The translations under genes were made by a program, and so were the position numbers. Positions 45,835-56,992 of a DNA stretch of 64,000 bases are shown piece by piece (positions within the stretch are counted from its first letter, which is position 1; each line of letters begins with the position of its first letter). The notes below the pieces were generated by a model. It was not told the DNA's origin and ran no database searches. It saw nothing but the letters and a program-made list of their open reading frames with translations. Source of the stretch: Agrobacterium vitis (GTDB lineage Bacteria; Pseudomonadota; Alphaproteobacteria; Rhizobiales; Rhizobiaceae); the NCBI RefSeq assembly GCF_013337045.2, contig NZ_CP118259.1:1364001-1428000 (forward strand), read 5' to 3'.

Positions 45835-46239
45835 ATGCAGACCGTACTGATCGTCATTCACCTCATAATCGTGATTTCGCTTGTCGGCGTCGTGCTGATC
45901 CAGCGGTCCGAAGGCGGCGGGCTTGGGATCGGCGGCGGCTCAGGCTTCATGTCGGCACGCGGCGCGGCCAATGCCTTGACCCGGACAACGGCTATCCTGG
46001 CGACGCTGTTTTTCATCACCTCGCTTGGACTTGGCATCTTGTCGCGGTTCGAGGCAAAGCCGACCGATATTCTCAATCGTATTCCGGCTGGCCAGCAGGC
46101 ACCTTCCGGCAATATTCTTGACCAGCTGCCTGGCGCACCGGCGACAGCTCCTGCCAATGGCGGCGCGCAGGCACCAGCCAATGGCGCTGCGACAACGCCC
46201 GCACCGGCCCAGCCCGGCGCTGTTCCGACCGGCAACTGA
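45835..46239 (+). CDS. secG: Preprotein translocase subunit SecG
   Basis: A 134-residue inner-membrane subunit of the SecYEG channel. Two membrane helices (VLIVIHLIIVISLVGVVLIQ and AILATLFFITSLGLGIL) flank the conserved QRSEGGGLGIGGGSGFMSARG loop (key part SEGGGLGIG). The C-terminal 50 residues are Ala/Pro/Gly-rich and longer than in enteric SecG, as in other alphaproteobacteria. ATG 45835 gives the normal N-terminus MQTVLIV. A strong terminator follows. Confidence 0.95.
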   Translation: MQTVLIVIHLIIVISLVGVVLIQRSEGGGLGIGGGSGFMSARGAANALTRTTAILATLFFITSLGLGILSRFEAKPTDILNRIPAGQQAPSGNILDQLPGAPATAPANGGAQAPANGAATTPAPAQPGAVPTGN

Positions 46240-46260
46240 TCGGTCTGGTTCGTCTTCGCT

Positions 46261-47992
<1,732 letters not shown>

Positions 47993-48020
47993 GGCCGTCA
48001 GACCATCAAGACAATGCAGA

Positions 48021-48052
48021 CAAAACCCGCCCGCAAGGCGGGTTTTGCTTTT
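48021..48052 (+). terminator. Rho-independent terminator of pyrG
   Basis: AAAACCCGCC pairs with GGCGGGTTTT around a CGCAA loop, followed by GCTTTT, about 30 bases after the pyrG stop. Confidence 0.92.
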
Positions 48053-48180
48053 GGACGGCGGAAAAGATAAAATCGGCTCGGAACACTGTCTTTGCTCCAT
48101 CGCAAAACCCTATTCTACATTCAAACATTGACAGCTAAATGCGTATCGAATTTCCGCGATGAGTGCGAAAGCTGATCTGG

Positions 48181-49221
48181 ATGCCCATACGTTTACTTTT
48201 CCAAGTTTTACTGTCTCTGTTAATGCTGCTCTCCCTGGGAAGTGCGCATGCTCAGCCGTGGCAGACTATTGATCCGGCGTTGGCTGGATGGAATGTCGAC
48301 AGGCTGAAAGCCGCTCAAGATTATTCCACTCGGTTGAAACCGACAGCCGTTATGGTGGTTCAGGATGGAAAGGCTATTGCGCGTTGGGGTGACGTTTCGC
48401 GCAAAGTGAACGTGGCGTCGATCCGGAAGAGCGTGTTGAGTGCGCTCTACGGAATTGCCGTATCCGAGGGCCGCATAAACCTCGAGAATACGCTTGAGAA
48501 TCTGAAGATTGATGACAAGCCTCCCAGCCTTACCGCAACAGAAAAACAAGCGACTATCCGTGACTTGCTTATGGCAAGGTCAGGGGTTTATCATCCTGCA
48601 GCCTCCGAAACCGACGAGATGCGGAGCAAACGGCCAGAACGTGGAAGCCATGCACCGGGCTCGTTCTGGTGGTACAACAACTGGGATTTCAATGCCCTCG
48701 GCACGATCTATCGCCAGCAGACAGGCGAGGATATTTTCCAGAGCTTTGCACAGCGCATCGCTGCGCCGCTCGGCATGGAGGATTTCTCGGTGCGTGACGG
48801 CCATTATGTAAAGGTTGCTCAATCAGAGCATCCTGCTTTCCCGGTCAGTCTCAGCGCCAGGGATGCCGCTCGTTTTGGTCAGCTTTATCTGGATGGCGGA
48901 AGATGGAACGGCAGGCAGGTCATTCCCGGATCATGGGTGAAGGATTCCACAAAGCCTTACTCCCAAACCGATCGGGGAAGTATGGGTTATGGTTATCTCT
49001 GGTGGACATTGAACCCTGCCGTATTCGGAGAAGGAGCGGCTCTGGCATCCGGCTATGGCGGTCAAGCTATTGCAATCATCCCTCAAAAGCATTTGGTCGT
49101 CGTGCAGGTTGTCGACGCTTCACTAAATCCCAAAGGCATTCGAACAAGCCATTTCGTGGCCATGCTGCAAATCCTCGCGACGGCTGCTCCTTTGGGCATT
49201 GAACCAGGATCTGAAAAATGA
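48181..49221 (+). CDS. Exported serine hydrolase (beta-lactamase/class C family)
   Basis: A 346-residue protein with a signal peptide (LLFQVLLSLLMLLSLGSAHA) and a serine beta-lactamase-like fold. The nucleophile motif is VASIRKSVL (S-x-x-K) near residue 80, the tyrosine motif WWYNNWDF (Y-x-N) near 158, and the C-terminal triad position reads SGYGGQAI instead of KTG/HTG, as in esterase-type members. It may act on peptides, esters or lactams. ATG 48181 or GTG 48163 could start it. Its stop overlaps the ureohydrolase start (ATGA). Base composition is lower in GC than the adjacent pyrG and GPR genes. Confidence 0.85.
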   Translation: MPIRLLFQVLLSLLMLLSLGSAHAQPWQTIDPALAGWNVDRLKAAQDYSTRLKPTAVMVVQDGKAIARWGDVSRKVNVASIRKSVLSALYGIAVSEGRINLENTLENLKIDDKPPSLTATEKQATIRDLLMARSGVYHPAASETDEMRSKRPERGSHAPGSFWWYNNWDFNALGTIYRQQTGEDIFQSFAQRIAAPLGMEDFSVRDGHYVKVAQSEHPAFPVSLSARDAARFGQLYLDGGRWNGRQVIPGSWVKDSTKPYSQTDRGSMGYGYLWWTLNPAVFGEGAALASGYGGQAIAIIPQKHLVVVQVVDASLNPKGIRTSHFVAMLQILATAAPLGIEPGSEK

Positions 49222-50129
49222 GCAATGGACCTTCATTTCTTGGCTTTCCTGAACGGCTTTCCGGCGGGCGTAAACCCGAAATCGTGATTGTCGGAGCTGG
49301 TCACGGTAGCACCTATGCCAGACAGGATAGCGGAGGTCACGGCTTGGCTCCGGATGCTATCCGCGTTGCCAGCCAGGAAGATGCGGGGTTGATCGACCAT
49401 TGGGATTTCGATCTTGGTGGCCCGCTTTTCGCTAACAAACCGGCTTGCTGCATTGATGTTGGTAATATTTCGACAATCATGCACGATAATATTGGTAACC
49501 GAACCAGAATCGAGGCAAAAACACGGGAGATCCTGGCGTCTTCGGCTGTTCCAGTCGTGTTGGGCGGGGATGATTCCATCCCGATTCCCTTTGTCTCAGG
49601 CTTTTCGCAGCACGGTCCTGTCTGGGTGCTGCAAATTGATGCCCATATTGATTGGCGCGACGACATAGATGGCGAACGCTATGGCTATTCGAGCCCGATG
49701 CGCCGGATCAGTGAAATGCCTCATGTCGCCGGTATCGTGCAGGTCGGCATGCGCGGCGTCGGCAGCGCAGCTATTACCGAAGTTGAGGCGGCGCAGCAGT
49801 ATGGCAGTCGCATAATAACCTCTCGCACATTTCACGCTCAGGGTATCGATGCTGTACTCCAGCACATCCCGGAGGGCGCGCAAACCATCATCACTCTCGA
49901 TTGCGACGGCCTTGATCCCTCGATCATGCCAGGTGTGGCGGCTCGGACGCCTGGCGGCCTCACATATACCCAGGTCATCGACCTGATCGCGGGTGTAGGC
50001 AAGCGGGGCAGAATTGCCGGGTTCGATCTTGTCGAACTCTATCCTCCCGCTGACATTGATAACCTCTCCGCTTTGACCGCAGCACGTCTTGTCGTCAATG
50101 TCATTGGCGCTATCGTTCGGCAGGGATGA
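49218..50129 (+). CDS. Arginase/agmatinase family ureohydrolase, GGDD variant
   Basis: A 303-residue cytoplasmic metal hydrolase of the ureohydrolase superfamily that cleaves guanidino groups to urea. Metal motifs: LQIDAHIDWRD (D-A-H-x-D, about 139-145) and ITLDCDGLDPSIMPGV (D-x-D, about 228). The first metal motif, normally GGDHS, reads GGDDS at about 117, replacing the ligand His by Asp; this may define a subgroup with altered metal or substrate. GDP-type C-terminal ends FDLVELYPPADI. It starts inside the stop of the serine hydrolase gene, so the pair is co-translated. Substrate (agmatine, guanidinobutyrate or other) unknown. Confidence 0.85.
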   Translation: MSNGPSFLGFPERLSGGRKPEIVIVGAGHGSTYARQDSGGHGLAPDAIRVASQEDAGLIDHWDFDLGGPLFANKPACCIDVGNISTIMHDNIGNRTRIEAKTREILASSAVPVVLGGDDSIPIPFVSGFSQHGPVWVLQIDAHIDWRDDIDGERYGYSSPMRRISEMPHVAGIVQVGMRGVGSAAITEVEAAQQYGSRIITSRTFHAQGIDAVLQHIPEGAQTIITLDCDGLDPSIMPGVAARTPGGLTYTQVIDLIAGVGKRGRIAGFDLVELYPPADIDNLSALTAARLVVNVIGAIVRQG

Positions 50130-50168
50130 CATTCGAGCCTGCCGCTAAATTATTTGAGCGTTACAAAT

Positions 50169-50200
50169 ACAAAACCCCGGAGTTGCCCCCGGGGTTTTGT
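50169..50200. terminator. Bidirectional rho-independent terminator
   Basis: AAAACCCCGG pairs with CCGGGGTTTT around an eight-base loop, with A/T runs on both sides, between the converging stops at 50129 and 50225. It should end both the ureohydrolase and the giant gene transcripts. Confidence 0.9.
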
Positions 50201-50224
50201 TCATATTCAGGCATTCAATCGTTC

Positions 50225-53200
50225 TCAGCTAAACCGGCCTGCCGCATGCGCGAGCATGGTATAAACCTTGCCGGTGTCGGACGTCAGGTAGGACTGGGTG
50301 ATCGACTTGTCGCGGTCGGTACGGGCCACGTCGGACAGCAGCTTTTCGAAATCGGCGATATAGCGGTCGACGGCAGTGCGGAATTCCGGTTCGCGGTCGT
50401 ATTTACGCTTGATTTCATCAAAGGTCTGCTGGCCCTTCAGCGTGTAGAGGCGACGGGTGAAGACGTCGCGCTCGCCGCGCTGGTAGCGGCGCCACAAATC
50501 GACCGAGGCATCGTGATCGATGGCCCGGGCAATATCGACCGAAAGTGAATTCAGCGATTCGACCATATGGCGCGGGTTGCGGCTGTCATTGCTGCGCGGA
50601 GCTTCCCCAGCTGGGCGAGTGGCGCGGGCAGGCGAGGTGATCGTCTGTTCCTCACGCGAAGCGCCGCGCAATAGGTCGCTGATCCAGCCGCCGGAGCCTT
50701 CGCCCGCAGCGGGTGCTGGCTGTTCACTTTGCAGGCTGCCACGCAGGCCAAGCGGGCTGGCGGCAGGGCGTGGAGCTTGCTGGACTGGTGCCGCCGAAAT
50801 TGCCGGGCGGGCAGGCGCGGAGACCGGAGCCGGTGCGGGCTGTGAAACCGGTGCATGGGCCTGAACAGTCGGTGCTGGGCGAGCCGGTTGCGGCTGAACA
50901 GCAGCAGGGGCAGGCGCGGCAGCGCGAGGCGCTGGCGTGGAAATTTCCAGCTGCTGGGCGCTACGACCCACCAGTTGTGAAATATCCTGCAAGGCCTTGA
51001 TCTGCTCGGCAACAGCACGCCGCATGGCACCGGCACTTTCCTTGGCTTCTTCCGGCAGGTCGAAGGCGCCGCGCTTCAGTTCGGTACGGGTCAGGTCAAG
51101 TTCCTGTCGGATTTCCTGGGCCGAACGACGGATCTCGTCGGTGGCGCCGGAGAAGCGGCCAAGGGCATCCTCGACGGCCGACCGCACGGCTTCGCGCATC
51201 TGGTTGGCCGTACCATCCGATTTCTGACCGGCCTCTGCCAGAATACGGTCGACATCGGCGAGCGACGACGACAGGCCACCGCGCAAGCGGTTTGCCAGCT
51301 CACTGGAGCGTTTTTCTGCATCACCCAAGGTGCGCTCGATGGCGCGGGTGGCATCTTCGCCAGCCGAGAGCAGCGAATCGCGCATGGAGCCAGCCGCGGA
51401 CTTGGCTTTCTGTTCGGTCTCTCCGAGGATCTGGCCAATATCCGCAAAGGAGGTTTCAATCCCCTGACGCAGGTTTCCGGCCACCTGGCTGGAGCGCTGC
51501 TCAGCCTGACTGAAGGCGCCATCGACCATTCCGGCCAGCGACTTCATGGTATTCTCGATCTCTTCCGACCGCTTGACGATGCCGATGGAAAGATCGCGCA
51601 GGGCCTGCTGACGCTCTTCCAATGTACCGGCAAGGTTGGACTGCGCCGCGCCGAGCAATTCGGATGCCTGACCGAGCACTTTTGCATGATCGCCGAACCG
51701 ACCGACAATGCCCGTCACCTGAGACAGGGCCTGGTTGGAGACATTCGACAGCCGTTCCAGATTGCTTTCCAGCAAGCGGCCAGACGTCGCCAAGACATCG
51801 GCGGCCTTGTGGGTGGTCGCGGCCAGCCGGTCAGTCGTTGCGCCAAACTGACGGTCGGCATTGGCCATGGACTGGGCGGCCTGTTCGACGACGGCATGCA
51901 GCGTCTGGTTGGTTTCGCTGATGCGGTCGATCATTTCGCCAGCGCTGGATGTCAGGCTGTTTTCCGCAGCATTCATCTGGCGAGCGGCTTCGGCGGCACG
52001 GGCTGCCAGAGCATCGGCCAGCTTGGCATTTTCCTGGCGCAGGCTGTGGGCGCTCTGGTCGGCGGCCTGGGCGATCCGTTCGACGGCATCGCGGCCAACC
52101 TGGGCATATTGCTCGACGGTCGGCTTGGCTTTTTCCTCGATCAGGCGCGCCAATTCCGACGTGCGGCCTGACAGCATTGAATTCAGCTCGCGGGTGCGCT
52201 CATCCAGCGTGGTGCGGATTGCATTGCCACGGGCATCCAGCGCCTTGTCGACGCTGTCGAGGGCGTCGGTCATGTCGCCGGTCGTTGCCGACAGCGCGGC
52301 GCGGATCGCCGTAGCACGTTCTTCCAGGGCCTTTTCGGCATCGGTCAACGTGCCAGCGATGGCGCCTGCCTTGGCGGTAATGGTGGCTTCGGCTGCCGAA
52401 ACCTTGCTGACGATGGCATCACCAGCGTCCGAGAAGCTTTGGGCGATCTGCGCGCCCTGGCCAGCGAGCCGGTTCTGGGTGTCGGAGATCCGGCGTGTAA
52501 GATCTTCGGCCTGTTCGCGCACCGAACGGGTGAATTCCTCGTTGCGGGCATTCATGGTCTCCGAGAATTCCTGGCCGGTCCGGCCCAGCAATTCGGCGGA
52601 TTTCTGCGCCTCACTGTCGATCTCACGAGTGGCGCCGATAACGGCTTCGCGCAAGGAAGAGGCGAGACCTGCGGCCTTGCCCTCGATGGTGTTGTTCACG
52701 TTCTGCAAGCCGATATTCAGGGCGCGGTCCATGGTCGACAGACGCTCATCGATAACAGACGTGCGGCTGTCGAAAGTATCCGAGACGCGCTGCGTGGCAT
52801 CGCCGAGTGTCTGCTCGATCCGCTGGGTCGCATCCATGGTGACGCGCTCCAGGTCGGAAACCTTTTCGGAGAGTTTGGCGGCAACATTGTCACCGGCATT
52901 GCTGACCTTGAGATCAACGCCTTCGAGGCTGCCCTGAATACGCTGTTCGAGACTGCCAAGGCTGGTCTCGATCCGGGTGCCTGTCTCGGACAACCGGTTG
53001 GCGACGCCGTCCAGCGAGCCTTCGACCCGTGTGGAGAATTCTTCCGCCGTGCGGCTGATTTCGCGGGCCGCCTGACCGAACTCTCCGGCAATGGCGCCAG
53101 CCGAACCGCGCAGCCTGTCCTGAAGATCACGGCTTGAAGCGTCGATGGTGGAGCGCAGATTGTCCTGCTGTTCTTCCAGCGACATTTCCAGCATGCCGGC

Positions 53201-56200
53201 GCTGGCGGCGATCGACGCGCCGATGGCCATGCCCTGTTCGTTGAGGGTTTCTTCCAATCCGCTCCGCGCATTCTGCAGGGCACTGGTGATGGCATTGCCA
53301 CGCTCGTCCAGCGTCTGGCGCAGTCGATTGTGATTGTCTTCGAAGGTGGTTTCCAGCCGTGAAACACTGCCGGTAATGTCACTCTCGATCCTTGAGACGC
53401 CAGACCCCAATACCTGTTCAACCCGGTCGGTCGAGCGGCCAAACACCTGTTCGACGCGGTCGGTGGATTGGCCAAGGGTTTCGGTCAAGCGGCTGGAATG
53501 GGCTTCCAGTGACTGTTCAAGGCGGCCCTGGTTTTCTTCGTAGGCGGCACGGATATCATCAGCCTTGTTGCCGAAGGCGAGCGCCATGCGCAGATCGGCT
53601 TCCGTAGCGGTATCCATGACCTGGTTGATACGGCTGTCGAGCATTTCGGCCAGACGACCATGATTAGCTTCATAGGCTTCACGAATTTGGTCAGCCTTGG
53701 CGCCAAGTGCTTGCTGGACACGGCTATCGGCAAAGCCGACGGTTTCGATCAGCTGGCCAAGCTTGGCGTCAATGGTTCCAGCCAGTCTCGCTTCGCTATC
53801 TTCATAGACAGAGCGGATCGAATCAACCTTGCTGCCCAGTGCAAACTCGATGCGCATATCGGCTTCGGCAGCCACATCGCTGAGTTGCTCGACCTTGCTA
53901 TCCAGGGTCTGCGTAAGGCGGGCCTGGCCCTCCTCATAGACGGCGCGGAGCTGGTCAGCCTTGGAGCCGAAGGCTTGCTCGATACGGCTGTCGGCAGTGC
54001 CGAGTGTCTCGGTCAGAGCGCCGAGCTTGGCATCGATCGTGCCGGAAAGCCGTGTTTCGCTCTCCTCGTAGACGGCGCGGATCGTGTCCATGCGATTGCC
54101 GAGCGCCAGTTCAATGCGCATGTCGGCATCGGAGGCAGCGTCGCTGATCTGTTCGATCTTGCTGTCGAGCGTGCGGGCAAGGCGAGCCTCGCTTTGCTCA
54201 TAGGCGGAGAGAACCTGATCGGCCTTGGTGCCGAATGCCTGTTCGATGCGGACGTCTGCATTGCCGAGCGTCTCGGTCAGCGCGCCAAGCTTGGCGTCGA
54301 TTGTGCCGGAAAGCCGTGTTTCGCTCTCCTCGTAAACGGCACGGATCGTATCCATACGGTTGCCAAGCGCCAGTTCGATGCGCATGTCGGCATCGGAGGC
54401 GGCATCGCTGATCTGTTCGATCTTGCTGTCGAGCGTGCGGGCGAGACGGGCTTCGCTTTGTTCATAGGCCGAGAGAACCTGATCGGCCTTGGTGCCAAAC
54501 GCTTGTTCAATACGGCTGTCGGCATTGCCGAGCGTCTCGGTCAAGGCGCCAAGCTTGGCATCGATGGTGGTGGCCAAACGGCTTTCGCTGTCTTCGTAGA
54601 CGGCGCGGATCGTGTCCATGCGGTTGCCGAGCGCCAATTCAATGCGCATGTCTGCTTCGCTCGCCGCATCGGTGATCTGGTCGACCTTGCCGTCGAGCGT
54701 CCGGGTAAGGCGCGCTTCGCTTTCTTCATAGGCCGCACGGATCGCATCGGCCTTGTTGCCGAAAGCAGCCTCGACACGGCTATCGACGGCGAGGGCCGTC
54801 TGTTCAAGCTGCTCGACCTTGGCATCGAGAACCGATGTCAACCGCTCATGGTTCGTCTCATAGGCGGCGCGAATCGCATCGGCCTTGTCGCTAAGAGCGG
54901 CCTCAATGCGGGCGTCGGCACCGTCGGCAGCCTCTATGATCGTCTGTGCCTTGCGGTCCAGCGTGTTGGCCAGACGGCTTTCGGAGGAGGTGACAGCTTC
55001 GACAATCCCGGAAGAGGCATTTTGCAGCAGATCGGAAATGCGATCATGGCTGCCGGTGAGCTGGTTGATCACGGCTTCCGAACGGCTGCCCAGCGTTTCG
55101 TCAAAACGGGTCTGACTGGTATTGAGGGCCTCGGTCAAGGCTGTGCCACGCTCGGCCATGATCTGGTCGATACGGCTCTGGGCGTTGGAAATTGTTTCGT
55201 CCAGTTCACGACGGCGGCGCTCAAGGGCGTCCGCCAATTCCCGCGAATGGCTGGAAAGGGCTTCGTTCAACGCTTCCTGATTGCCGCCAAGGGTTGCGGC
55301 CAGCGCGAAGGATTGATCGGTCATGGTATTGCCGAGACGGTCGATTGACGTCGTCAGCATCCCGTCAATGGCTTCCGAGCCGCCCGCCATGGTTTCGTTG
55401 ATGCGCAGCAGGCTTTCGTTCAGCTTGCTGTCGAGCGTGCCGGCACGCTGGTCGAAAGCGGTAGCGAATTCGGTCATCCGGTCATCGAACGTGGCGTTGA
55501 TCTGACCAATGGTCGCCTGCATCCGGTCTTCAAACAGGCCGGAGCGGATGTCTATATCGACAAGCGCGTCTTCGGCATTGGTTTGCAGACTCTGGCGGAA
55601 GGTAACAGACTTTTCTTCAAGAGAGGCGTTGAGGCGAGACAGCGCAGTATCCAGGCTACCGCTGATCGTCGCTTCGCCCTGGGTGAAGCTCTGGGCGATT
55701 TCTCGGGTACGGGCGACCAGCGTTTCGTTCAACTGGCGGGCGCGGTCATTTAACGCAGCATTGAGCTTTTCGGTATTGGCATCCAGCGTCGAGGCGCGGG
55801 TCTCGAACTGGCGCAGAATTTCTTCGCCATGGGTAGACATCGAGCCGGTGAGGGCCTGCAAACGGGTGTCGAATTCGCTCGACAGCGAGAATCCGGCGGC
55901 GCCCAGCGTCTGGACCATTTCGTCGGTCTTGGCGGTCAGCAGTGATCCAAGCGTCGTGGCGGCGGTGTTGGATTTCTCCATGATCGTTGCCGCGCGCATA
56001 TCGATCATCGAGGCAAAAGCCTCGCCCGAAGTCGCCAGTCGAATACCGATTTCTTCTGTCGCCAGCGACAGATCTTCCTTCAACTGGTCATGGGCACCAA
56101 CGATGGAGGAGCGGATGCGGTCGGCATGGTTGACGATGGCATCGCGTTCCGCCGACAATTCCTGCACCAGGCTGCGGACCCGAAGCTCGTTATCGGTATA

Positions 56201-56992
56201 GCTGCGTTCCAGCGCGGTCACCTCTGAATGAACCAGGGTTTCCAGTTCGGTGGCGCGGGCGATGGTGCGCTCGATGCCCTCGTTCATCGCCGAGACTTCA
56301 CGGCGCACAGCCTGGCCGACCGACATGATGCGCTCGGAGGCGACGGTTTCCGGCTCGGACAGGCGCAAGGCAACTTCCGCCATGGAGCGGGCGGCATTGC
56401 GCATGTCCTGCGCCCGCGACATCATGATAGCAAAGGAAAAGAATACGAAGATCGGCAGGATAGTGCCGACGAGAATGGCGATAATGCCAGGATTGGCAAA
56501 AATGGCGGCCGCGCCGCCGCTCCAGATCTGCGAGCCATAGAGCAATTGCGACAGAGCAAGGCCACCAGCGCCCCAGAGTAGCGAAACGATAGTGGCATTG
56601 CGTAGCGCGCCGCCCATCGAGCCGCCATCAAGCGATTTCAAGACAGCGGATGAACTGCGGCGGGAGGCATCGTTGGCAGGCGCAAGGGAAGGGGATCTCG
56701 GCGCGGGATCGGTGGGTGTCGCGGAAGCGGGTTTTGGGGCCTTGGCGGCTTTTGCCTGGGCGGCGGCCCGCATCCGTTCTTTTTCATGGGCTGTCGTATC
56801 CGCTTGCGGCGCGGAGGTCCGTGGTGCAGGCTTGGTCTGTCTCGGTGTGTCGGACACTGTTGCCTCCGCCGCTACAGGCGCGGGGCCACGCACTGGCGTA
56901 TCGTCTTCTTCCTCGAAGTCGATCCTCAGGGCTGCCTCGAGGGCCTGGAAAGCGCTATCGTCAATCGACTCGCTTGTCTTTTTGGTCGCCAT
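50225..56992 (-). CDS. Giant coiled-coil polar growth protein (GPR/RgsE-like)
   Basis: A 2255-residue protein. An acidic/Pro-rich N-terminus (about 1-120) is followed by two membrane helices (about 132-153 and 165-186, IIAILVGTILPIFVFFSFAI), then about 1900 residues of alpha-helical, Ala/Glu/Arg-rich, cysteine-free coiled coil with apolipoprotein-like periodicity, a Pro/Ala-rich linker (about 2020-2100) and a conserved C-terminal globular segment (SLSVDIARAIDHDASVDLWR, then RRYQRGERDVFTRRLYTLKG). This matches the Agrobacterium Growth Pole Ring protein (about 2100 residues) and Sinorhizobium RgsE, which organise unipolar growth. Residues 678-1205 form 12 tandem 44-residue repeats. ATG 56992 has GAGG upstream. 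Divergent from an Hpt gene. Confidence 0.9.
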   Translation of the reverse strand: MATKKTSESIDDSAFQALEAALRIDFEEEDDTPVRGPAPVAAEATVSDTPRQTKPAPRTSAPQADTTAHEKERMRAAAQAKAAKAPKPASATPTDPAPRSPSLAPANDASRRSSSAVLKSLDGGSMGGALRNATIVSLLWGAGGLALSQLLYGSQIWSGGAAAIFANPGIIAILVGTILPIFVFFSFAIMMSRAQDMRNAARSMAEVALRLSEPETVASERIMSVGQAVRREVSAMNEGIERTIARATELETLVHSEVTALERSYTDNELRVRSLVQELSAERDAIVNHADRIRSSIVGAHDQLKEDLSLATEEIGIRLATSGEAFASMIDMRAATIMEKSNTAATTLGSLLTAKTDEMVQTLGAAGFSLSSEFDTRLQALTGSMSTHGEEILRQFETRASTLDANTEKLNAALNDRARQLNETLVARTREIAQSFTQGEATISGSLDTALSRLNASLEEKSVTFRQSLQTNAEDALVDIDIRSGLFEDRMQATIGQINATFDDRMTEFATAFDQRAGTLDSKLNESLLRINETMAGGSEAIDGMLTTSIDRLGNTMTDQSFALAATLGGNQEALNEALSSHSRELADALERRRRELDETISNAQSRIDQIMAERGTALTEALNTSQTRFDETLGSRSEAVINQLTGSHDRISDLLQNASSGIVEAVTSSESRLANTLDRKAQTIIEAADGADARIEAALSDKADAIRAAYETNHERLTSVLDAKVEQLEQTALAVDSRVEAAFGNKADAIRAAYEESEARLTRTLDGKVDQITDAASEADMRIELALGNRMDTIRAVYEDSESRLATTIDAKLGALTETLGNADSRIEQAFGTKADQVLSAYEQSEARLARTLDSKIEQISDAASDADMRIELALGNRMDTIRAVYEESETRLSGTIDAKLGALTETLGNADVRIEQAFGTKADQVLSAYEQSEARLARTLDSKIEQISDAASDADMRIELALGNRMDTIRAVYEESETRLSGTIDAKLGALTETLGTADSRIEQAFGSKADQLRAVYEEGQARLTQTLDSKVEQLSDVAAEADMRIEFALGSKVDSIRSVYEDSEARLAGTIDAKLGQLIETVGFADSRVQQALGAKADQIREAYEANHGRLAEMLDSRINQVMDTATEADLRMALAFGNKADDIRAAYEENQGRLEQSLEAHSSRLTETLGQSTDRVEQVFGRSTDRVEQVLGSGVSRIESDITGSVSRLETTFEDNHNRLRQTLDERGNAITSALQNARSGLEETLNEQGMAIGASIAASAGMLEMSLEEQQDNLRSTIDASSRDLQDRLRGSAGAIAGEFGQAAREISRTAEEFSTRVEGSLDGVANRLSETGTRIETSLGSLEQRIQGSLEGVDLKVSNAGDNVAAKLSEKVSDLERVTMDATQRIEQTLGDATQRVSDTFDSRTSVIDERLSTMDRALNIGLQNVNNTIEGKAAGLASSLREAVIGATREIDSEAQKSAELLGRTGQEFSETMNARNEEFTRSVREQAEDLTRRISDTQNRLAGQGAQIAQSFSDAGDAIVSKVSAAEATITAKAGAIAGTLTDAEKALEERATAIRAALSATTGDMTDALDSVDKALDARGNAIRTTLDERTRELNSMLSGRTSELARLIEEKAKPTVEQYAQVGRDAVERIAQAADQSAHSLRQENAKLADALAARAAEAARQMNAAENSLTSSAGEMIDRISETNQTLHAVVEQAAQSMANADRQFGATTDRLAATTHKAADVLATSGRLLESNLERLSNVSNQALSQVTGIVGRFGDHAKVLGQASELLGAAQSNLAGTLEERQQALRDLSIGIVKRSEEIENTMKSLAGMVDGAFSQAEQRSSQVAGNLRQGIETSFADIGQILGETEQKAKSAAGSMRDSLLSAGEDATRAIERTLGDAEKRSSELANRLRGGLSSSLADVDRILAEAGQKSDGTANQMREAVRSAVEDALGRFSGATDEIRRSAQEIRQELDLTRTELKRGAFDLPEEAKESAGAMRRAVAEQIKALQDISQLVGRSAQQLEISTPAPRAAAPAPAAVQPQPARPAPTVQAHAPVSQPAPAPVSAPARPAISAAPVQQAPRPAASPLGLRGSLQSEQPAPAAGEGSGGWISDLLRGASREEQTITSPARATRPAGEAPRSNDSRNPRHMVESLNSLSVDIARAIDHDASVDLWRRYQRGERDVFTRRLYTLKGQQTFDEIKRKYDREPEFRTAVDRYIADFEKLLSDVARTDRDKSITQSYLTSDTGKVYTMLAHAAGRFS
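53378..54961 (-). repeat. Twelve tandem 132-bp (44-codon) repeats within the GPR-like gene
   Basis: Unit starts on the minus strand fall at 54961, 54829, 54697, 54565, 54433, 54301, 54169, 54037, 53905, 53773, 53641 and 53509. Alternate units begin LDSKIEQ- or IDAKLGAL-type, giving a 264-bp superperiod; the units from 54565 to 53906 are nearly identical at the DNA level, the ends more diverged. 44 residues equal four hendecads (11-residue coiled-coil periods). Confidence 0.93.

Noticed and set aside
44862-45857. 331-codon minus-strand frame
   Set aside because: Antisense to tpiA; TpiA motifs are complete on the plus strand.
53378-54961. Regular repeats considered as a CRISPR or satellite array
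   Set aside because: Units are directly adjacent, 132 bp long and in frame within one coding sequence; there are no unique spacers.
53660-55348. 562-codon plus-strand frame with its own repeats
   Set aside because: Its repetition only mirrors the tandem array of the GPR-like gene on the other strand.
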